Shown one piece after another: positions 52,301 to 61,602 of a DNA stretch of 64,000 nt (position 1 is the stretch's first letter; each line of letters begins with the position of its first letter). The translations under genes were made by a program, and so were the position numbers. The DNA is from Rhizobium sp. BK418 (GTDB lineage Bacteria > Pseudomonadota > Alphaproteobacteria > Rhizobiales > Rhizobiaceae), in assembly GCF_004341105.1 (NCBI RefSeq), contig NZ_SLZK01000012.1, positions 25,651-89,650 on the forward strand. Reading direction: 5' to 3'. The notes under the pieces are model-generated. The model made no database searches and had not been told where the DNA came from. It saw only the letters and a list, made by a program, of their open reading frames with translations.

Positions 52301-53026
52301 TCAGTGGACGCTACCCCTATGGCAGGTTCCGTCCGAAAAATCATCCACATTGCCCGACAACTGCGCGAGGCGGGCAAGATTGACGATGCGCAGATTGTGC
52401 CGTCCGCACGGGACAACGATCTTCCTCTGGGCGAGCTTGCTGATTGAGCGCGAAACGGTCTCGATGGTCAAGCCGAGGTAGTCGGCGATGTCCTGACGGC
52501 TCATTGGCACCTCGAGCAGCCCCTGACGGAGCGATTCGCGGTCACGGGTCGCAAGCTTCATGAGAAATGTGCAAAGGCGTTCTTCGGCATTTTTCCTGGA
52601 CAGGAGCACCAGTTGGTCATGAGCCGACGCGGTCTCCCTGCAGAGGAGGCTGATATAGGCCGGCCGCAAAAGCTCGGAACGCTCAACCTCCTCCTGGAAC
52701 TGCTTGCGCGATAGGCGGCGGATCTTGCAATCCGTCACTGCTTCGGCGGTAAACAGGAAATCGCCTTGCAGGAAGGAGCCGACGACGTCGCCGGCGAAGT
52801 GAAACGCGGTGATGACCCGACGCCCGTCGCCGATGATGCGATGAAGACGCACGACGCCTTCGGTGATCTGGAACAGATGCCGTGCAGCATCTCCCTCCCA
52901 ACAAATGGCCTTTCCTGCCTCGACCGTTTCGGTCGCCGACATCTGGAAAAGCGGCGACAGCGAATTACCCTGAACTGCCTTTGTACCAACGACGTTCTCA
53001 AATGCCTGATGGCCCTGCATCAACAT
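52301..53026 (-). CDS. fixK: FixK, Crp/Fnr-family activator
   Basis: A 241-residue Crp/Fnr protein without N-terminal FNR cysteines. Sensor barrel at ~20-130, helix-turn-helix near the C-terminus (MSRQDIADYLGLTIETVSRSISKLAQRKIV) with the FixK-type IETVSR recognition helix. It drives fixNOQP, fixGHIS and other low-oxygen genes. ATG at 53026 (GGGG upstream) is favoured over open sequence further out. hfixL follows as the second gene; a TGTAAC direct repeat lies upstream. Confidence 0.88.
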   Translation of the reverse strand: MLMQGHQAFENVVGTKAVQGNSLSPLFQMSATETVEAGKAICWEGDAARHLFQITEGVVRLHRIIGDGRRVITAFHFAGDVVGSFLQGDFLFTAEAVTDCKIRRLSRKQFQEEVERSELLRPAYISLLCRETASAHDQLVLLSRKNAEERLCTFLMKLATRDRESLRQGLLEVPMSRQDIADYLGLTIETVSRSISKLAQRKIVVPCGRHNLRIVNLARLAQLSGNVDDFSDGTCHRGSVH

Positions 53027-53125
53027 CTCAATGATCCCCGTGCCCTGATTGCGTGATCGAATGGGGGCAATAGAAAGCCGTTTGGTCACAGCGGAATGAG
53101 CGGACGGTGCCAAAGGGTAAGACTT

Positions 53126-53141
53126 TGTAACAGTCTGTAAC
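53126..53141 (-). promoter_or_regulatory. TGTAAC direct repeat upstream of fixK (K-box type)
   Basis: On the minus strand GTTACA-N4-GTTACA, two 6-mers spaced 10 bp apart, as expected for an OmpR-type regulator on one face of DNA. From memory this matches the K-box bound by FxkR in R. etli. Centred 107 nt before the fixK ATG. Confidence 0.65.
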
Positions 53142-53163
53142 AACGGCCAAAGCTGCGCCCTCG

Positions 53164-53177
53164 TTGACCTGGATCAA
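53164..53177. promoter_or_regulatory. FixK box upstream of ccoN
   Basis: TTGACCTGGATCAA. Centred 95 nt before the ccoN ATG. Confidence 0.75.
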
Positions 53178-53265
53178 GGAACGGGCGGGGTCTCCATGAC
53201 AGTCGTTCCTCAACGTACGAGAAAGGCGGCCGCCCTGTGGTCGTCTGCGCACTGGGGACGTCATC

Positions 53266-54888
53266 ATGAACTATACTACGGAAACCATGGTGGTCGCCGT
53301 GGGAGCATTCCTGGCATTGCTTGGCGCTGCTTTCGCCCACGACCATCTATTTTCAGTCCATATGGGAATACTGAGCTTCTGCCTTTTCGCCGGAACGTTG
53401 CTTCTCGTCAGAAGGGTGGATTTCTCGCCGGCGGGCCGGCTGCCGAAAGCCGATCCATCCGGCTATTTCGACGAGGTGATCCGTTACGGCTTGATCGCCA
53501 CCGTGTTCTGGGGTGTTGTCGGCTTCCTCGTTGGCGTTGTCATCGCGGCTCAACTGGCCTTCCCGGACCTCAACCTTGCACCCTATCTGAATTTCGGCAG
53601 GCTACGGCCTGTCCACACCTCGGCCGTCATTTTCGCCTTCGGCGGCAATGCGCTTATTATGACGTCCTTCTACGTCGTCCAGCGTACCTGTCACGCTCGC
53701 CTGTTCGGCGGCAGCCTCGCCTGGTTCGTCTTCTGGGGCTACCAGCTCTTCATCATCATGGCCGCGACCGGCTATGTCCTCGGCATCACCCAGGCGCGCG
53801 AATATGCAGAGCCCGAATGGTATGTCGACCTGTGGCTGACGATCGTCTGGGTTGCCTATCTCGCCGTCTTCCTCGGCACCATCCTGAAGCGCAAGGAGCC
53901 GCATATCTATGTGGCGAACTGGTTCTATCTCGGCTTCATCGTGACGATTGCGATGCTGCACGTCGTCAACAATCTTGCGGTGCCGGCCTCATTCCTCGGC
54001 TCGAAAAGCTATTCGCTGTTTTCGGGCGTTCAGGACGCGCTGACGCAATGGTGGTACGGCCACAACGCCGTCGGCTTCTTCCTGACCGCCGGTTTTCTCG
54101 GGATGATGTATTATTTCGTGCCCAAGCAGGCGAATCGGCCCATCTATTCCTACCGGCTGTCGATCATCCACTTCTGGGCGCTGATCTTCATGTATATCTG
54201 GGCCGGTCCCCATCACCTGCACTATACCGCGCTGCCCGACTGGGCGCAGACCCTCGGCATGGTTTTTTCGGTCATGCTCTGGATGCCGTCTTGGGGCGGC
54301 ATGATCAACGGCCTGATGACGCTGTCAGGCGCCTGGGACAAGATCCGCACCGATCCCATCATCCGCATGATGATCGTCGCCATCGCCTTTTACGGCATGT
54401 CGACCTTCGAAGGCCCAATGATGTCGGTCAAGACCGTGAACTCGCTCAGCCATTATACCGAATGGACCATCGGTCACGTGCATTCGGGCGCTCTCGGCTG
54501 GGTCGGCATGATCACCTTCGGCGCGATCTACTACATGACGCCGAAGCTGTGGGGCCGCGAACGGCTCTACAGCCTGCGCATGGTCAACTGGCATTTCTGG
54601 CTCGCAACGCTCGGTATCGTCGTCTATGCGGCGGTCCTGTGGGTCGCCGGCATCCAGCAGGGCCTAATGTGGCGTGAATACAATTCCCAGGGCTTCCTCG
54701 TCTATTCGTTCGCCGAAACCGTGGCTGCGATGTTCCCCTACTACGTCCTGCGCACGCTTGGCGGCGGTCTCTATCTGGCCGGCGGTCTCGTGATGGTCTG
54801 GAACGTCTTCATGACCATCCGTGGCCATCTGCGCGACGAAGCCGAAATCCCTACTGCCTATGTGCCGCAGGCACAGGCTGCCGAGTGA
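53266..54888 (+). CDS. ccoN: cbb3 oxidase subunit I (CcoN/FixN)
   Basis: A 540-residue catalytic subunit with about 14 helices. Metal sites: FGRLRPVHTSAVIFAFGGN (low-spin heme histidine), YGHNAVGFFLTA and PHHLHYTALP (CuB histidines), and HVHSGALGWVGMITFGAIYY (heme histidines). GGGGACG precedes the ATG. High-affinity terminal oxidase for micro-oxic respiration. First gene of ccoNOQP. Confidence 0.96.
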   Translation: MNYTTETMVVAVGAFLALLGAAFAHDHLFSVHMGILSFCLFAGTLLLVRRVDFSPAGRLPKADPSGYFDEVIRYGLIATVFWGVVGFLVGVVIAAQLAFPDLNLAPYLNFGRLRPVHTSAVIFAFGGNALIMTSFYVVQRTCHARLFGGSLAWFVFWGYQLFIIMAATGYVLGITQAREYAEPEWYVDLWLTIVWVAYLAVFLGTILKRKEPHIYVANWFYLGFIVTIAMLHVVNNLAVPASFLGSKSYSLFSGVQDALTQWWYGHNAVGFFLTAGFLGMMYYFVPKQANRPIYSYRLSIIHFWALIFMYIWAGPHHLHYTALPDWAQTLGMVFSVMLWMPSWGGMINGLMTLSGAWDKIRTDPIIRMMIVAIAFYGMSTFEGPMMSVKTVNSLSHYTEWTIGHVHSGALGWVGMITFGAIYYMTPKLWGRERLYSLRMVNWHFWLATLGIVVYAAVLWVAGIQQGLMWREYNSQGFLVYSFAETVAAMFPYYVLRTLGGGLYLAGGLVMVWNVFMTIRGHLRDEAEIPTAYVPQAQAAE

Positions 54889-54896
54889 GGTGACAC

Positions 54897-55631
54897 ATGG
54901 CATCAATCCTGGACAAGCATCAGATCCTTGAGAAAAACGCGACGCTTCTTCTGGTCGGCTCGCTCCTGGTGGTCAGCATCGGCGGCATCGTCGAAATTGC
55001 CCCGCTGTTCTACCTGCAGAACACGATCGAGAAGGTGGAGGGAATGCGTCCCTATACGCCCCTCGAGCTGGCAGGCCGCAACATCTACATCCGCGAAGGC
55101 TGCTATCTCTGCCACAGCCAGATGATCAGGCCCTTCCGAGACGAGGTGGAGCGCTACGGTCATTATTCGCTTGCTGCCGAATCCATGTACGACCATCCCT
55201 TCCAGTGGGGATCGAAGCGCACGGGTCCGGATCTGGCGCGCGTGGGCGGCCGTTACTCCAACGAGTGGCATGTCCAGCACCTGTCGAACCCGAGGGCCGT
55301 CGTGCCGGAGTCGATCATGCCGAGCTACGCCTTCCTCAAGGAGCAGGAGGTTACGGTCAAGGACGTCGGCATGGACCTCAAGGCGAATGTGGATGTGGGC
55401 GTGCCCTATAGCGACGACATGATCGCCAATGCGGAGGCGGACATGAAGGTTCAGGCCGACCCGAACGCCGATACGACCGCGCTTCTCGAGCGATATCCCA
55501 AGGCCAAGATCGGCGATTTCGACGGCGATCCCAAGAAGCTCACCGAGATGGACGCCCTTGTGGCCTATCTGCAGATGCTCGGCACGCTGGTCGATTTTTC
55601 GACCTATGACGACGCCACTGGCTACCGATGA
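54897..55631 (+). CDS. ccoO: cbb3 oxidase subunit II (CcoO/FixO)
   Basis: A 244-residue membrane-anchored monoheme cytochrome c. One N-terminal helix (~residues 18-40), heme motif CYLCH (REGCYLCHSQMIRPF) and axial methionine in PESIMPSYAFL. GAGGTGAC precedes the ATG, 8 nt after ccoN. Confidence 0.95.
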   Translation: MASILDKHQILEKNATLLLVGSLLVVSIGGIVEIAPLFYLQNTIEKVEGMRPYTPLELAGRNIYIREGCYLCHSQMIRPFRDEVERYGHYSLAAESMYDHPFQWGSKRTGPDLARVGGRYSNEWHVQHLSNPRAVVPESIMPSYAFLKEQEVTVKDVGMDLKANVDVGVPYSDDMIANAEADMKVQADPNADTTALLERYPKAKIGDFDGDPKKLTEMDALVAYLQMLGTLVDFSTYDDATGYR

Positions 55632-55639
55632 GGTGAAAA

Positions 55640-55792
55640 ATGGAAACCTACACCGCAATGCGGCACTTCGCCGATAGCTGGGGTCTCCTGGCAATGACGG
55701 CCTTCTTCGTCGGAGCGATCATTTTCACCCTCCGCCCTGGCAGCAAGCAGGCTGCCAAGGATGCCGCCAACATTCCTCTGAAGGATGATTGA
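55640..55792 (+). CDS. ccoQ: cbb3 oxidase subunit CcoQ/FixQ
   Basis: A 50-residue protein beginning METYTAMRHFADSWGLLAM with one helix and a short charged tail (KQAAKDAANIPLKDD). Small stabilising subunit of the cbb3 oxidase. GAGGTG precedes the ATG. It lies between ccoO and ccoP. Confidence 0.92.
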   Translation: METYTAMRHFADSWGLLAMTAFFVGAIIFTLRPGSKQAAKDAANIPLKDD

Positions 55793-55793
55793 G

Positions 55794-56657
55794 ATGTCGG
55801 AAAAACATATCGATGAAATCAGCGGCGTCGAGACGACCGGCCATGAATGGGACGGCATCCGTGAACTGAACAATCCCATGCCCCGGTGGTGGGTCTGGAC
55901 CTTCTACGCGACGATCCTGTGGGCGATCGGCTATGCCATCGCCTATCCGGCCATACCGATGATCACATCGGCCACGAAAGGCTATCTCGGCTTTTCCAGC
56001 CGTGCCGAACTGCAGCAGGACCTTGACCTTGCAAAGGCGTCGCAGGTGAAGTTCCAGGACATGATCGCTGCCAAGACCGTGCAGGAAATCGACGCCGATC
56101 CGGCGCTTCGCGAATTCGCGATCGCCGGCGGTGCCTCCGCCTTCAAGGTCAACTGCGCGCCGTGCCACGGTTCCGGCGCGAGCGGCGGACCCGGCTTTCC
56201 CAACCTCAACGACGACGACTGGCTTTGGGGCGGTGATCTCGATTCCATTCAGACGACGATCGCCCACGGCATCCGTTTCGACAATGACGCCGACACACAT
56301 GTCTCGGAAATGCCGGCCTTCGCCGACATGCTCGACAAGGATCAGATCCGGCAGGTTGCTGCCTATGTCTGGAGCCTGACGAACAAGCCATCGGACGAGG
56401 CCCTCGCGGAAGCCGGCAAGCAGGTATTCCTCGACAATTGCGCGGCTTGTCACGGCGAGGATGCCAAGGGCAAGCTAGAGATGGGCGCACCGAACCTTGC
56501 CGATGCCATCTGGCTGAAGGGCAGGGGTGAGGAGGCGATCGTCCAGCAGGTAACAGCTCCAAAGCATGGCGTCATGCCGGGCTGGTCGGTGCGCCTCGGT
56601 AATACGACCGTCAAGGAACTCACCGTCTTCGTCCACGCGCTCGGCGGCGGCCAATGA
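55794..56657 (+). CDS. ccoP: cbb3 oxidase subunit III (CcoP/FixP)
   Basis: A 287-residue diheme cytochrome c. N-terminal membrane helices (MPRWWVWTFYATILWAIGYAIAYP), then two heme motifs, CAPCHGSGASGG and CAACHGEDAKG, each with a downstream methionine. AAGGA precedes the ATG at 55794, one nt after ccoQ. Confidence 0.95.
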   Translation: MSEKHIDEISGVETTGHEWDGIRELNNPMPRWWVWTFYATILWAIGYAIAYPAIPMITSATKGYLGFSSRAELQQDLDLAKASQVKFQDMIAAKTVQEIDADPALREFAIAGGASAFKVNCAPCHGSGASGGPGFPNLNDDDWLWGGDLDSIQTTIAHGIRFDNDADTHVSEMPAFADMLDKDQIRQVAAYVWSLTNKPSDEALAEAGKQVFLDNCAACHGEDAKGKLEMGAPNLADAIWLKGRGEEAIVQQVTAPKHGVMPGWSVRLGNTTVKELTVFVHALGGGQ

Positions 56658-56669
56658 GGGAACAGTACG

Positions 56670-56855
56670 ATGACGAACCATGATCATAATGCGCTCCTTG
56701 AGCTCTATGGCACCCCGCGCGCAGTGATCCGCTCGCGTGTGTCGATACGTGCAAGGTCTGCCCCGCCTGCTTGCGAGCAGGAAGACCCGGCAAGGATCGG
56801 CAGTTCGATTATAAGTTTGATCTGCCTCAAAGATCACAATCCGACCAGCCGCTAG
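56670..56855 (+). CDS. Doubtful 61-residue frame after ccoP
   Basis: Begins MTNHDHNALLELYGTPRAV and has GAGGGA upstream, but the second half (Arg/Ser/Cys-rich, overlapping a FixK box) is not protein-like. It may be a short coupled gene or a chance frame. Confidence 0.25.
   Translation: MTNHDHNALLELYGTPRAVIRSRVSIRARSAPPACEQEDPARIGSSIISLICLKDHNPTSR
56817..56830. promoter_or_regulatory. FixK/FNR-type box with no protein gene behind it
   Basis: TTGATCTGCCTCAA. At the class II distance a transcript would start near 56865, just before a hairpin terminator. Confidence 0.65.
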
Positions 56856-56864
56856 ATCTGTAGG

Positions 56865-56934
56865 CGAGGACGTCCCAGCGGCTTCTCCCCGTTGTCCTCC
56901 ACGGCCGTGCCCCCTCTCCCGGGCGCGGCCTTTT
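56865..56934 (+). ncRNA. Candidate FixK-controlled small RNA
   Basis: Defined by the FixK-type box centred at 56823.5 (about 41.5 nt upstream of the proposed start), a weak TAGATC -10 element at 56853-56858 and the intrinsic terminator at 56903-56934. The ~70-nt transcript contains CTCCCC and TCCTCC stretches that could pair with ribosome binding sites. It is not coding. Transcription itself is inferred. Confidence 0.5.
56903..56934 (+). terminator. Intrinsic terminator of the small RNA candidate
   Basis: GGCCGTGCCC pairs with GGGCGCGGCC (10 bp, one G-U), 8-nt loop, then TTTT. It lies 245 nt past ccoP and 183 nt before ccoG, so it could also end ccoNOQP read-through. Confidence 0.75.
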
Positions 56935-57050
56935 CGATTGGTCAAAGGCAAGGAAACGATCGGGCGCAAATGCCTATGCCTGTCGGTTGCCCGGCTCTTC
57001 AGGGCTGCACCTCCTGCCCGGGCAAGGCCTCCTCCGCGCAAACCGCGTTC

Positions 57051-57064
57051 TTGACATGAATCAA
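57051..57064. promoter_or_regulatory. FixK box upstream of ccoG
   Basis: TTGACATGAATCAA. Centred 60.5 nt before the ccoG ATG. Confidence 0.8.
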
Positions 57065-57117
57065 GGATCACGCGCCGGAAACAGAGGAGAAGGGCAGTCA
57101 CAAACCGGAACAGGCCC

Positions 57118-58686
57118 ATGAATCTCTACACAGCACCCGATCCCAAATCAGTGGAACGCGTCAATGCGGAGCCGGTCAACGCCCGTCGAAACCGTCAGCC
57201 GCTCTATGCGGCGCGCAAGAAAGTCTTCCCCAAACGGGTCGAAGGGCGCTTTCGCCGGTTCAAGTGGATCGTGATGCTGATCACGCTTGCGATCTACTAT
57301 CTTGCACCCTGGATCCGCTGGGATCGCGGTCCTTTTGCGCCCGACCAGGCGATCCTGGTCGACCTGTCTTCCCGCCGCTTCTTTTTCTTCTTCATCGAGA
57401 TCTGGCCGCAGGAATTCTACTACGTCGCCGGATTGCTAGTCATGGCAGGTTTCGGGCTGTTTCTGGTCACATCGGCCGTCGGCCGCGCCTGGTGCGGTTA
57501 CGCCTGTCCGCAGACGGTGTGGGTTGATCTCTTTCTCGTCGTCGAGCGCGCCATCGAAGGCGACCGCAACGCCAGAATGAAACTCGACGCCGGAGCATGG
57601 ACGTTCGACAAGCTGCGCAAGCGCCTGCTCAAGCATGCGATCTGGCTTGTCATCGGCGTCCTGACCGGCGGCGCATGGGTGTTCTACTTCGCGGACGCGC
57701 CGACCCTCGTCAAAGGACTTTTCACGGGGCAGGCTCCGGCTGTGGCCTATGCGACGGTCGCCATTCTGACGGCCACCACCTATGTCCTCGGCGGACTGCT
57801 GCGTGAACAAGTCTGCACCTATATGTGCCCCTGGCCGCGCATCCAGGGCGCCATGCTCGATGAAAACTCGCTGGTCGTGACCTATAACGACTGGCGCGGG
57901 GAGCAACGCTCGCGTCATGCCAAGAAGACGCAAGCGGAGGGGCAGGCCGTCGGCGATTGTGTCGATTGCAATGCCTGTGTTGCGGTTTGTCCGATGGGAA
58001 TCGATATCCGCGACGGGCAGCAGATGGAGTGCATCACCTGTGCGCTCTGTATCGACGCCTGCGATAACGTCATGGACAGGATCGGCAAACCGCGCGGTCT
58101 GATCGCCTATGCGACACTCAGCGAATATGCCAGCAATATGAATATTGCCACCGACGGAGGCAAGGCGCCCGTCCAGCCGGCGCGCGTCAGAAAGCCGGAC
58201 GGCTCGTTTGTCGACGGCATTCGCCACTTCAACTGGCGCATCATTTTCCGACCCCGTGTCGTCTTCTATGCCGCCGTCTGGGCCTGCATCGGCGTTGCCA
58301 TGCTCGTGCATCTATCAATGCGCGAACGGTTGGAGCTCAATGTCGTGCATGACCGCAATCCGCAATATGTGCTGGAAAGCAACGGATCGATCCGCAACGG
58401 CTACACGCTGCGCGTTCTCAACATGGTTCCCTCGCCGCGCACGATCGAACTGACCCTGTCGGGCATTGATGGCGCGACGATGCGGATTCCAGAGCTCGGC
58501 AAGCAGGAAGGACGTCGGTTCATGATCGATGCCGCCCCCGACGCAGCGACGACGCTCAAGGTGTTCATCACCCGCAAGCCGACCGGCGACGCCGTCAACG
58601 AATTCCTCTTTTCGATTGAAGATGCCGGCCATGCCGACCGCGCGACCTATCGGGCCGCGTTCAACGCCCCAGGAGATGTGAGATGA
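57118..58686 (+). CDS. ccoG: CcoG/FixG, membrane iron-sulfur copper reductase
   Basis: A 522-residue polytopic protein. Two ferredoxin cluster motifs CVDCNACVAVCPMG and CITCALCIDACD (~residues 280-325), an earlier WCGYACPQTVW and a periplasmic C-terminal domain. CcoG reduces copper for cbb3 oxidase assembly. Starts 53 nt after its FixK box. Confidence 0.93.
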   Translation: MNLYTAPDPKSVERVNAEPVNARRNRQPLYAARKKVFPKRVEGRFRRFKWIVMLITLAIYYLAPWIRWDRGPFAPDQAILVDLSSRRFFFFFIEIWPQEFYYVAGLLVMAGFGLFLVTSAVGRAWCGYACPQTVWVDLFLVVERAIEGDRNARMKLDAGAWTFDKLRKRLLKHAIWLVIGVLTGGAWVFYFADAPTLVKGLFTGQAPAVAYATVAILTATTYVLGGLLREQVCTYMCPWPRIQGAMLDENSLVVTYNDWRGEQRSRHAKKTQAEGQAVGDCVDCNACVAVCPMGIDIRDGQQMECITCALCIDACDNVMDRIGKPRGLIAYATLSEYASNMNIATDGGKAPVQPARVRKPDGSFVDGIRHFNWRIIFRPRVVFYAAVWACIGVAMLVHLSMRERLELNVVHDRNPQYVLESNGSIRNGYTLRVLNMVPSPRTIELTLSGIDGATMRIPELGKQEGRRFMIDAAPDAATTLKVFITRKPTGDAVNEFLFSIEDAGHADRATYRAAFNAPGDVR

Positions 58687-59168
58687 GCACTCGCACGCAA
58701 GGATTTACCGGCATGCATATGTTGCTGACCACCTGTGCCTTCTTCGGTGTGATTATCGCTGTCAACTTTACGATGGCCTGGTATGCCTCGTCGAGCTGGA
58801 GCGGGCTCGTTGTCGAAAACACCTATGTCGCCAGCCAGGAGTTCAATGGGAGGGCTGCCGCCATGAAGGCGATGGCCGCTTCGGGGATTGCAGGCAAACT
58901 TTCGCTGACGAGCGACGAAATCCACTACGATATCCGCAACAAGGATGGCTCGCCGGCTGTTGTCGACGACGTCGTGGCGAACTTCAAAAGGCCAGTCGGT
59001 GATCACGAGGACTTTCACGTTGGTCTGACCAAACTCTCAGAAGGACGGTTTAAGGCGGATCGTGCGGTCGCGACAGGCGACTGGATCGTCGAGGTGACTT
59101 CGCGCCGTGGCGGCGAAATCATCATGCATGAGGCCGTGCGCATCGACACTGCGGAGTTTGCCCAATGA
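58683..59168 (+). CDS. ccoH: CcoH/FixH, cbb3 assembly factor
   Basis: A 161-residue protein with one N-terminal helix (MHMLLTTCAFFGVIIAVNFTMAWYA) and a periplasmic beta domain. FixH is needed for stable cbb3 oxidase. Its ATG overlaps the ccoG stop as ATGA. Confidence 0.88.
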   Translation: MSTRTQGFTGMHMLLTTCAFFGVIIAVNFTMAWYASSSWSGLVVENTYVASQEFNGRAAAMKAMAASGIAGKLSLTSDEIHYDIRNKDGSPAVVDDVVANFKRPVGDHEDFHVGLTKLSEGRFKADRAVATGDWIVEVTSRRGGEIIMHEAVRIDTAEFAQ

Positions 59169-61447
59169 CCTGCTGCACCGTGAATGCGGAGGGTGTCCTT
59201 GCAATGAGCACGACCTCCTTCAGCGCCGAGGAGATCGGGCTTGCCAGCCACGCGCTCGGCGGCGGTCTTCGCCAGCTCGATCTCAGCGTGCCCGACGTCC
59301 ATTGCGGCGCCTGCATATCGACAATCGAGCGGGCCCTGTTGGCTCTACCCTACGTGCGAAAAGCCAGGGTGAACCTCAGCGCGAGGCGCGTAAGTTGCGT
59401 TTATGCCGAGGAGGTGGACAATAAAGCGGTCGATCCTACCGGTATTACCGCGGCCGTCAGTGCGACTGGCTACAGGGTTCATCTCTTTGCCCCACTTGCG
59501 CCGGAAAGCGACAAGACACGGAACCAGCTTCTTCTTGCGGTCGGGGTTGCCGGGTTTGCCGCAGCAAACATCATGCTGCTGTCGGTATCCGTCTGGTCCG
59601 GTGCGGATGCTGCCACTCGCGACATGTTCCATTGGATATCGGCAATGATCGCGGCCCCGGCGCTCGTCTATTCCGGCCGCTTTTTCTTCCGATCGGCCTG
59701 GAACGCGTTGAAGCGCGGACGCACGAACATGGATGTGCCGATCTCACTTGCCGTGACGCTCTCCTATGTCGTTTCGCTGTGGGAGACGATGCATCATGGT
59801 GAGCATGCCTGGTTTGACGCGACCGTATCGCTGCTGTTCTTCCTGCTGATCGGACGGACCCTCGACCATATCATGCGCGAGAAAGCGCGTGCGGCGATCA
59901 ACGGACTGGCGCGGCTTGCCCCGCGTGGCGCGCTGGTGGTGGCTGTCGACGGATCGAGACGTTACGTGGCGGTCGAGGAGATCGCTATCGGCGACGAGAT
60001 TGCCGTGGCAGCCGGTGACCGCATCCCGGTCGACGGTATCGTCGCCAGCGGTGCGAGCGATCTCGATCTGTCGATCGTCACAGGCGAAAGCAGCCCGGTG
60101 GCCGTGAAGCCCGGCGCGCAAATCCATTCCGGCGCAATGAACCTGACCGGCTCACTGACCGTGCGCGCCACCAAGCTCGCCCGCAACTCGCTGCTTGCCG
60201 AGATTATCGGCCTCATGGAGGCCGCCGAAGGCGGGCGGGCGCGTTACCGGCGGATCGCCGACAGGGCGGCAGCGCTCTATTCGCCCGCCGTGCACCTGCT
60301 CGCGCTGGTGTCGTTTCTAGGCTGGGGGATCATCGGCGGAGACTGGAAGCAGGCGATGCTCGTCGGCGTTGCCGTACTCATCATCACATGCCCATGTGCT
60401 CTCGGGCTGGCTGTCCCGGTTGTGCAGGTCGTTGCAGCCGGCGAGCTCTTTCGCCGCGGCGTCATGGTCAAGGACGGTTCGGCGCTTGAGCGGCTCGCCG
60501 AGGTCGATACCGTCGCCTTCGACAAGACGGGAACGCTGACGCTCGGGCGACCGAGACTCGTGCGGACCGAGACAGACAACGCCAGGACTATCGCGATCGC
60601 CGCGGGACTTGCCCAGCACTCCCGGCATCCGCTCTCGCTCTCGCTTGCCCGCCAGGCTGATGTGGCGGAGCGATTCGAGCACGCGGTCGAGATCGCAGGC
60701 GGCGGTCTCGAAACCGCGCGTGAGGATGTCGTCTATAGACTCGGAAACGCGTCTTTCGCCTGCGGAGAGGCCGAGATCGCGACATCCGACAGTCCGCTTT
60801 CCGAAGTCGTGCTTTCAGCAAACGGGGTGGCGCTGGCGCGCTTCTTCTTCGATGACACGCTTCGTGCGGGGGCAGGCGAGGCGGTCGCCGATCTGGAAGC
60901 GGCCGGTTTCCAGACGCTGATTTTTTCGGGAGACCGTCGATCCGTCGTCGAAAGAACGGCACGCAGCCTCGGCGTCGATCGCGCTCTTGGCGCGCTGAAC
61001 CCGAAGCAGAAGGTGGAGGCTTGTGAGGCCCTGCGGGAGAAGGGACGGCGCGTGCTGATGGTCGGCGACGGCATAAATGACGCGCCGGCGCTGGCCGCAG
61101 CTCATGTCTCGATGGCGCCGTCCAGCGCTTCCGATATCGGACGTCAGGCGGCCGACCTCGTCTTCTTCAACGAGCGGCTCAACGCAGTGCCCGACGCCAT
61201 CCGGATTGCCCGGCGCTCGGCTGCGCTTATCCGGCAAAATTTTGCGCTCGCGATCGGTTACAACATCCTGGCCGTGCCGATTGCGATCGCAGGCCTTGCG
61301 ACGCCTTTGATTGCTGCCGTCGCGATGTCGACGTCCTCGATCATCGTGGTCACCAATGCCCTGCGTCTCAACGCCTTTGGAGCGCGAAGCGCGCCTCGGC
61401 CAGCTTTGCAGAGCCCGATCCGCGAAAGGGAGGTAGAAGTCGCATGA
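59165..61447 (+). CDS. ccoI: CcoI/FixI, copper P1B-type ATPase
   Basis: A 760-residue copper exporter for the oxidase. N-terminal metal-binding domain with HCGAC (~residue 48), membrane CPC motif in TCPCALGLAVPVV (~410), phosphorylation site DKTGTLT (~455) and GDGINDAPAL (~640). GGAG precedes the ATG, which overlaps the ccoH stop. Of normal length. Confidence 0.94.
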   Translation: MTCCTVNAEGVLAMSTTSFSAEEIGLASHALGGGLRQLDLSVPDVHCGACISTIERALLALPYVRKARVNLSARRVSCVYAEEVDNKAVDPTGITAAVSATGYRVHLFAPLAPESDKTRNQLLLAVGVAGFAAANIMLLSVSVWSGADAATRDMFHWISAMIAAPALVYSGRFFFRSAWNALKRGRTNMDVPISLAVTLSYVVSLWETMHHGEHAWFDATVSLLFFLLIGRTLDHIMREKARAAINGLARLAPRGALVVAVDGSRRYVAVEEIAIGDEIAVAAGDRIPVDGIVASGASDLDLSIVTGESSPVAVKPGAQIHSGAMNLTGSLTVRATKLARNSLLAEIIGLMEAAEGGRARYRRIADRAAALYSPAVHLLALVSFLGWGIIGGDWKQAMLVGVAVLIITCPCALGLAVPVVQVVAAGELFRRGVMVKDGSALERLAEVDTVAFDKTGTLTLGRPRLVRTETDNARTIAIAAGLAQHSRHPLSLSLARQADVAERFEHAVEIAGGGLETAREDVVYRLGNASFACGEAEIATSDSPLSEVVLSANGVALARFFFDDTLRAGAGEAVADLEAAGFQTLIFSGDRRSVVERTARSLGVDRALGALNPKQKVEACEALREKGRRVLMVGDGINDAPALAAAHVSMAPSSASDIGRQAADLVFFNERLNAVPDAIRIARRSAALIRQNFALAIGYNILAVPIAIAGLATPLIAAVAMSTSSIIVVTNALRLNAFGARSAPRPALQSPIREREVEVA

Positions 61448-61602
61448 ACATGCTCATCTACCTGATCCCGATTGCGCTCTTCATGGGCGGCCTTGGACTG
61501 GCGGCGTTCCTCTGGTCCTTGAAAAGCGGTCAGTATGACGATCTGGAGGGCGCCTCCTGGCGGGTGATTGCCGACGATGATTCCGATCCGACAGCTAAGT
61601 GA
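61444..61602 (+). CDS. ccoS: CcoS/FixS, cbb3 maturation protein
   Basis: A 52-residue protein beginning MNMLIYLIPIALFMGGLGLA with one helix and the family's WSLKSGQYDDLEGASWR. It is needed for cofactor insertion in CcoN. Its ATG overlaps the ccoI stop codon by 4 nt. Confidence 0.93.
   Translation: MNMLIYLIPIALFMGGLGLAAFLWSLKSGQYDDLEGASWRVIADDDSDPTAK

Noticed and set aside
53196..54677. Long plus-strand frame overlapping ccoN in another phase
   Set aside because: Arg/His/Pro-rich shadow; ccoN in the other phase has all metal ligands.
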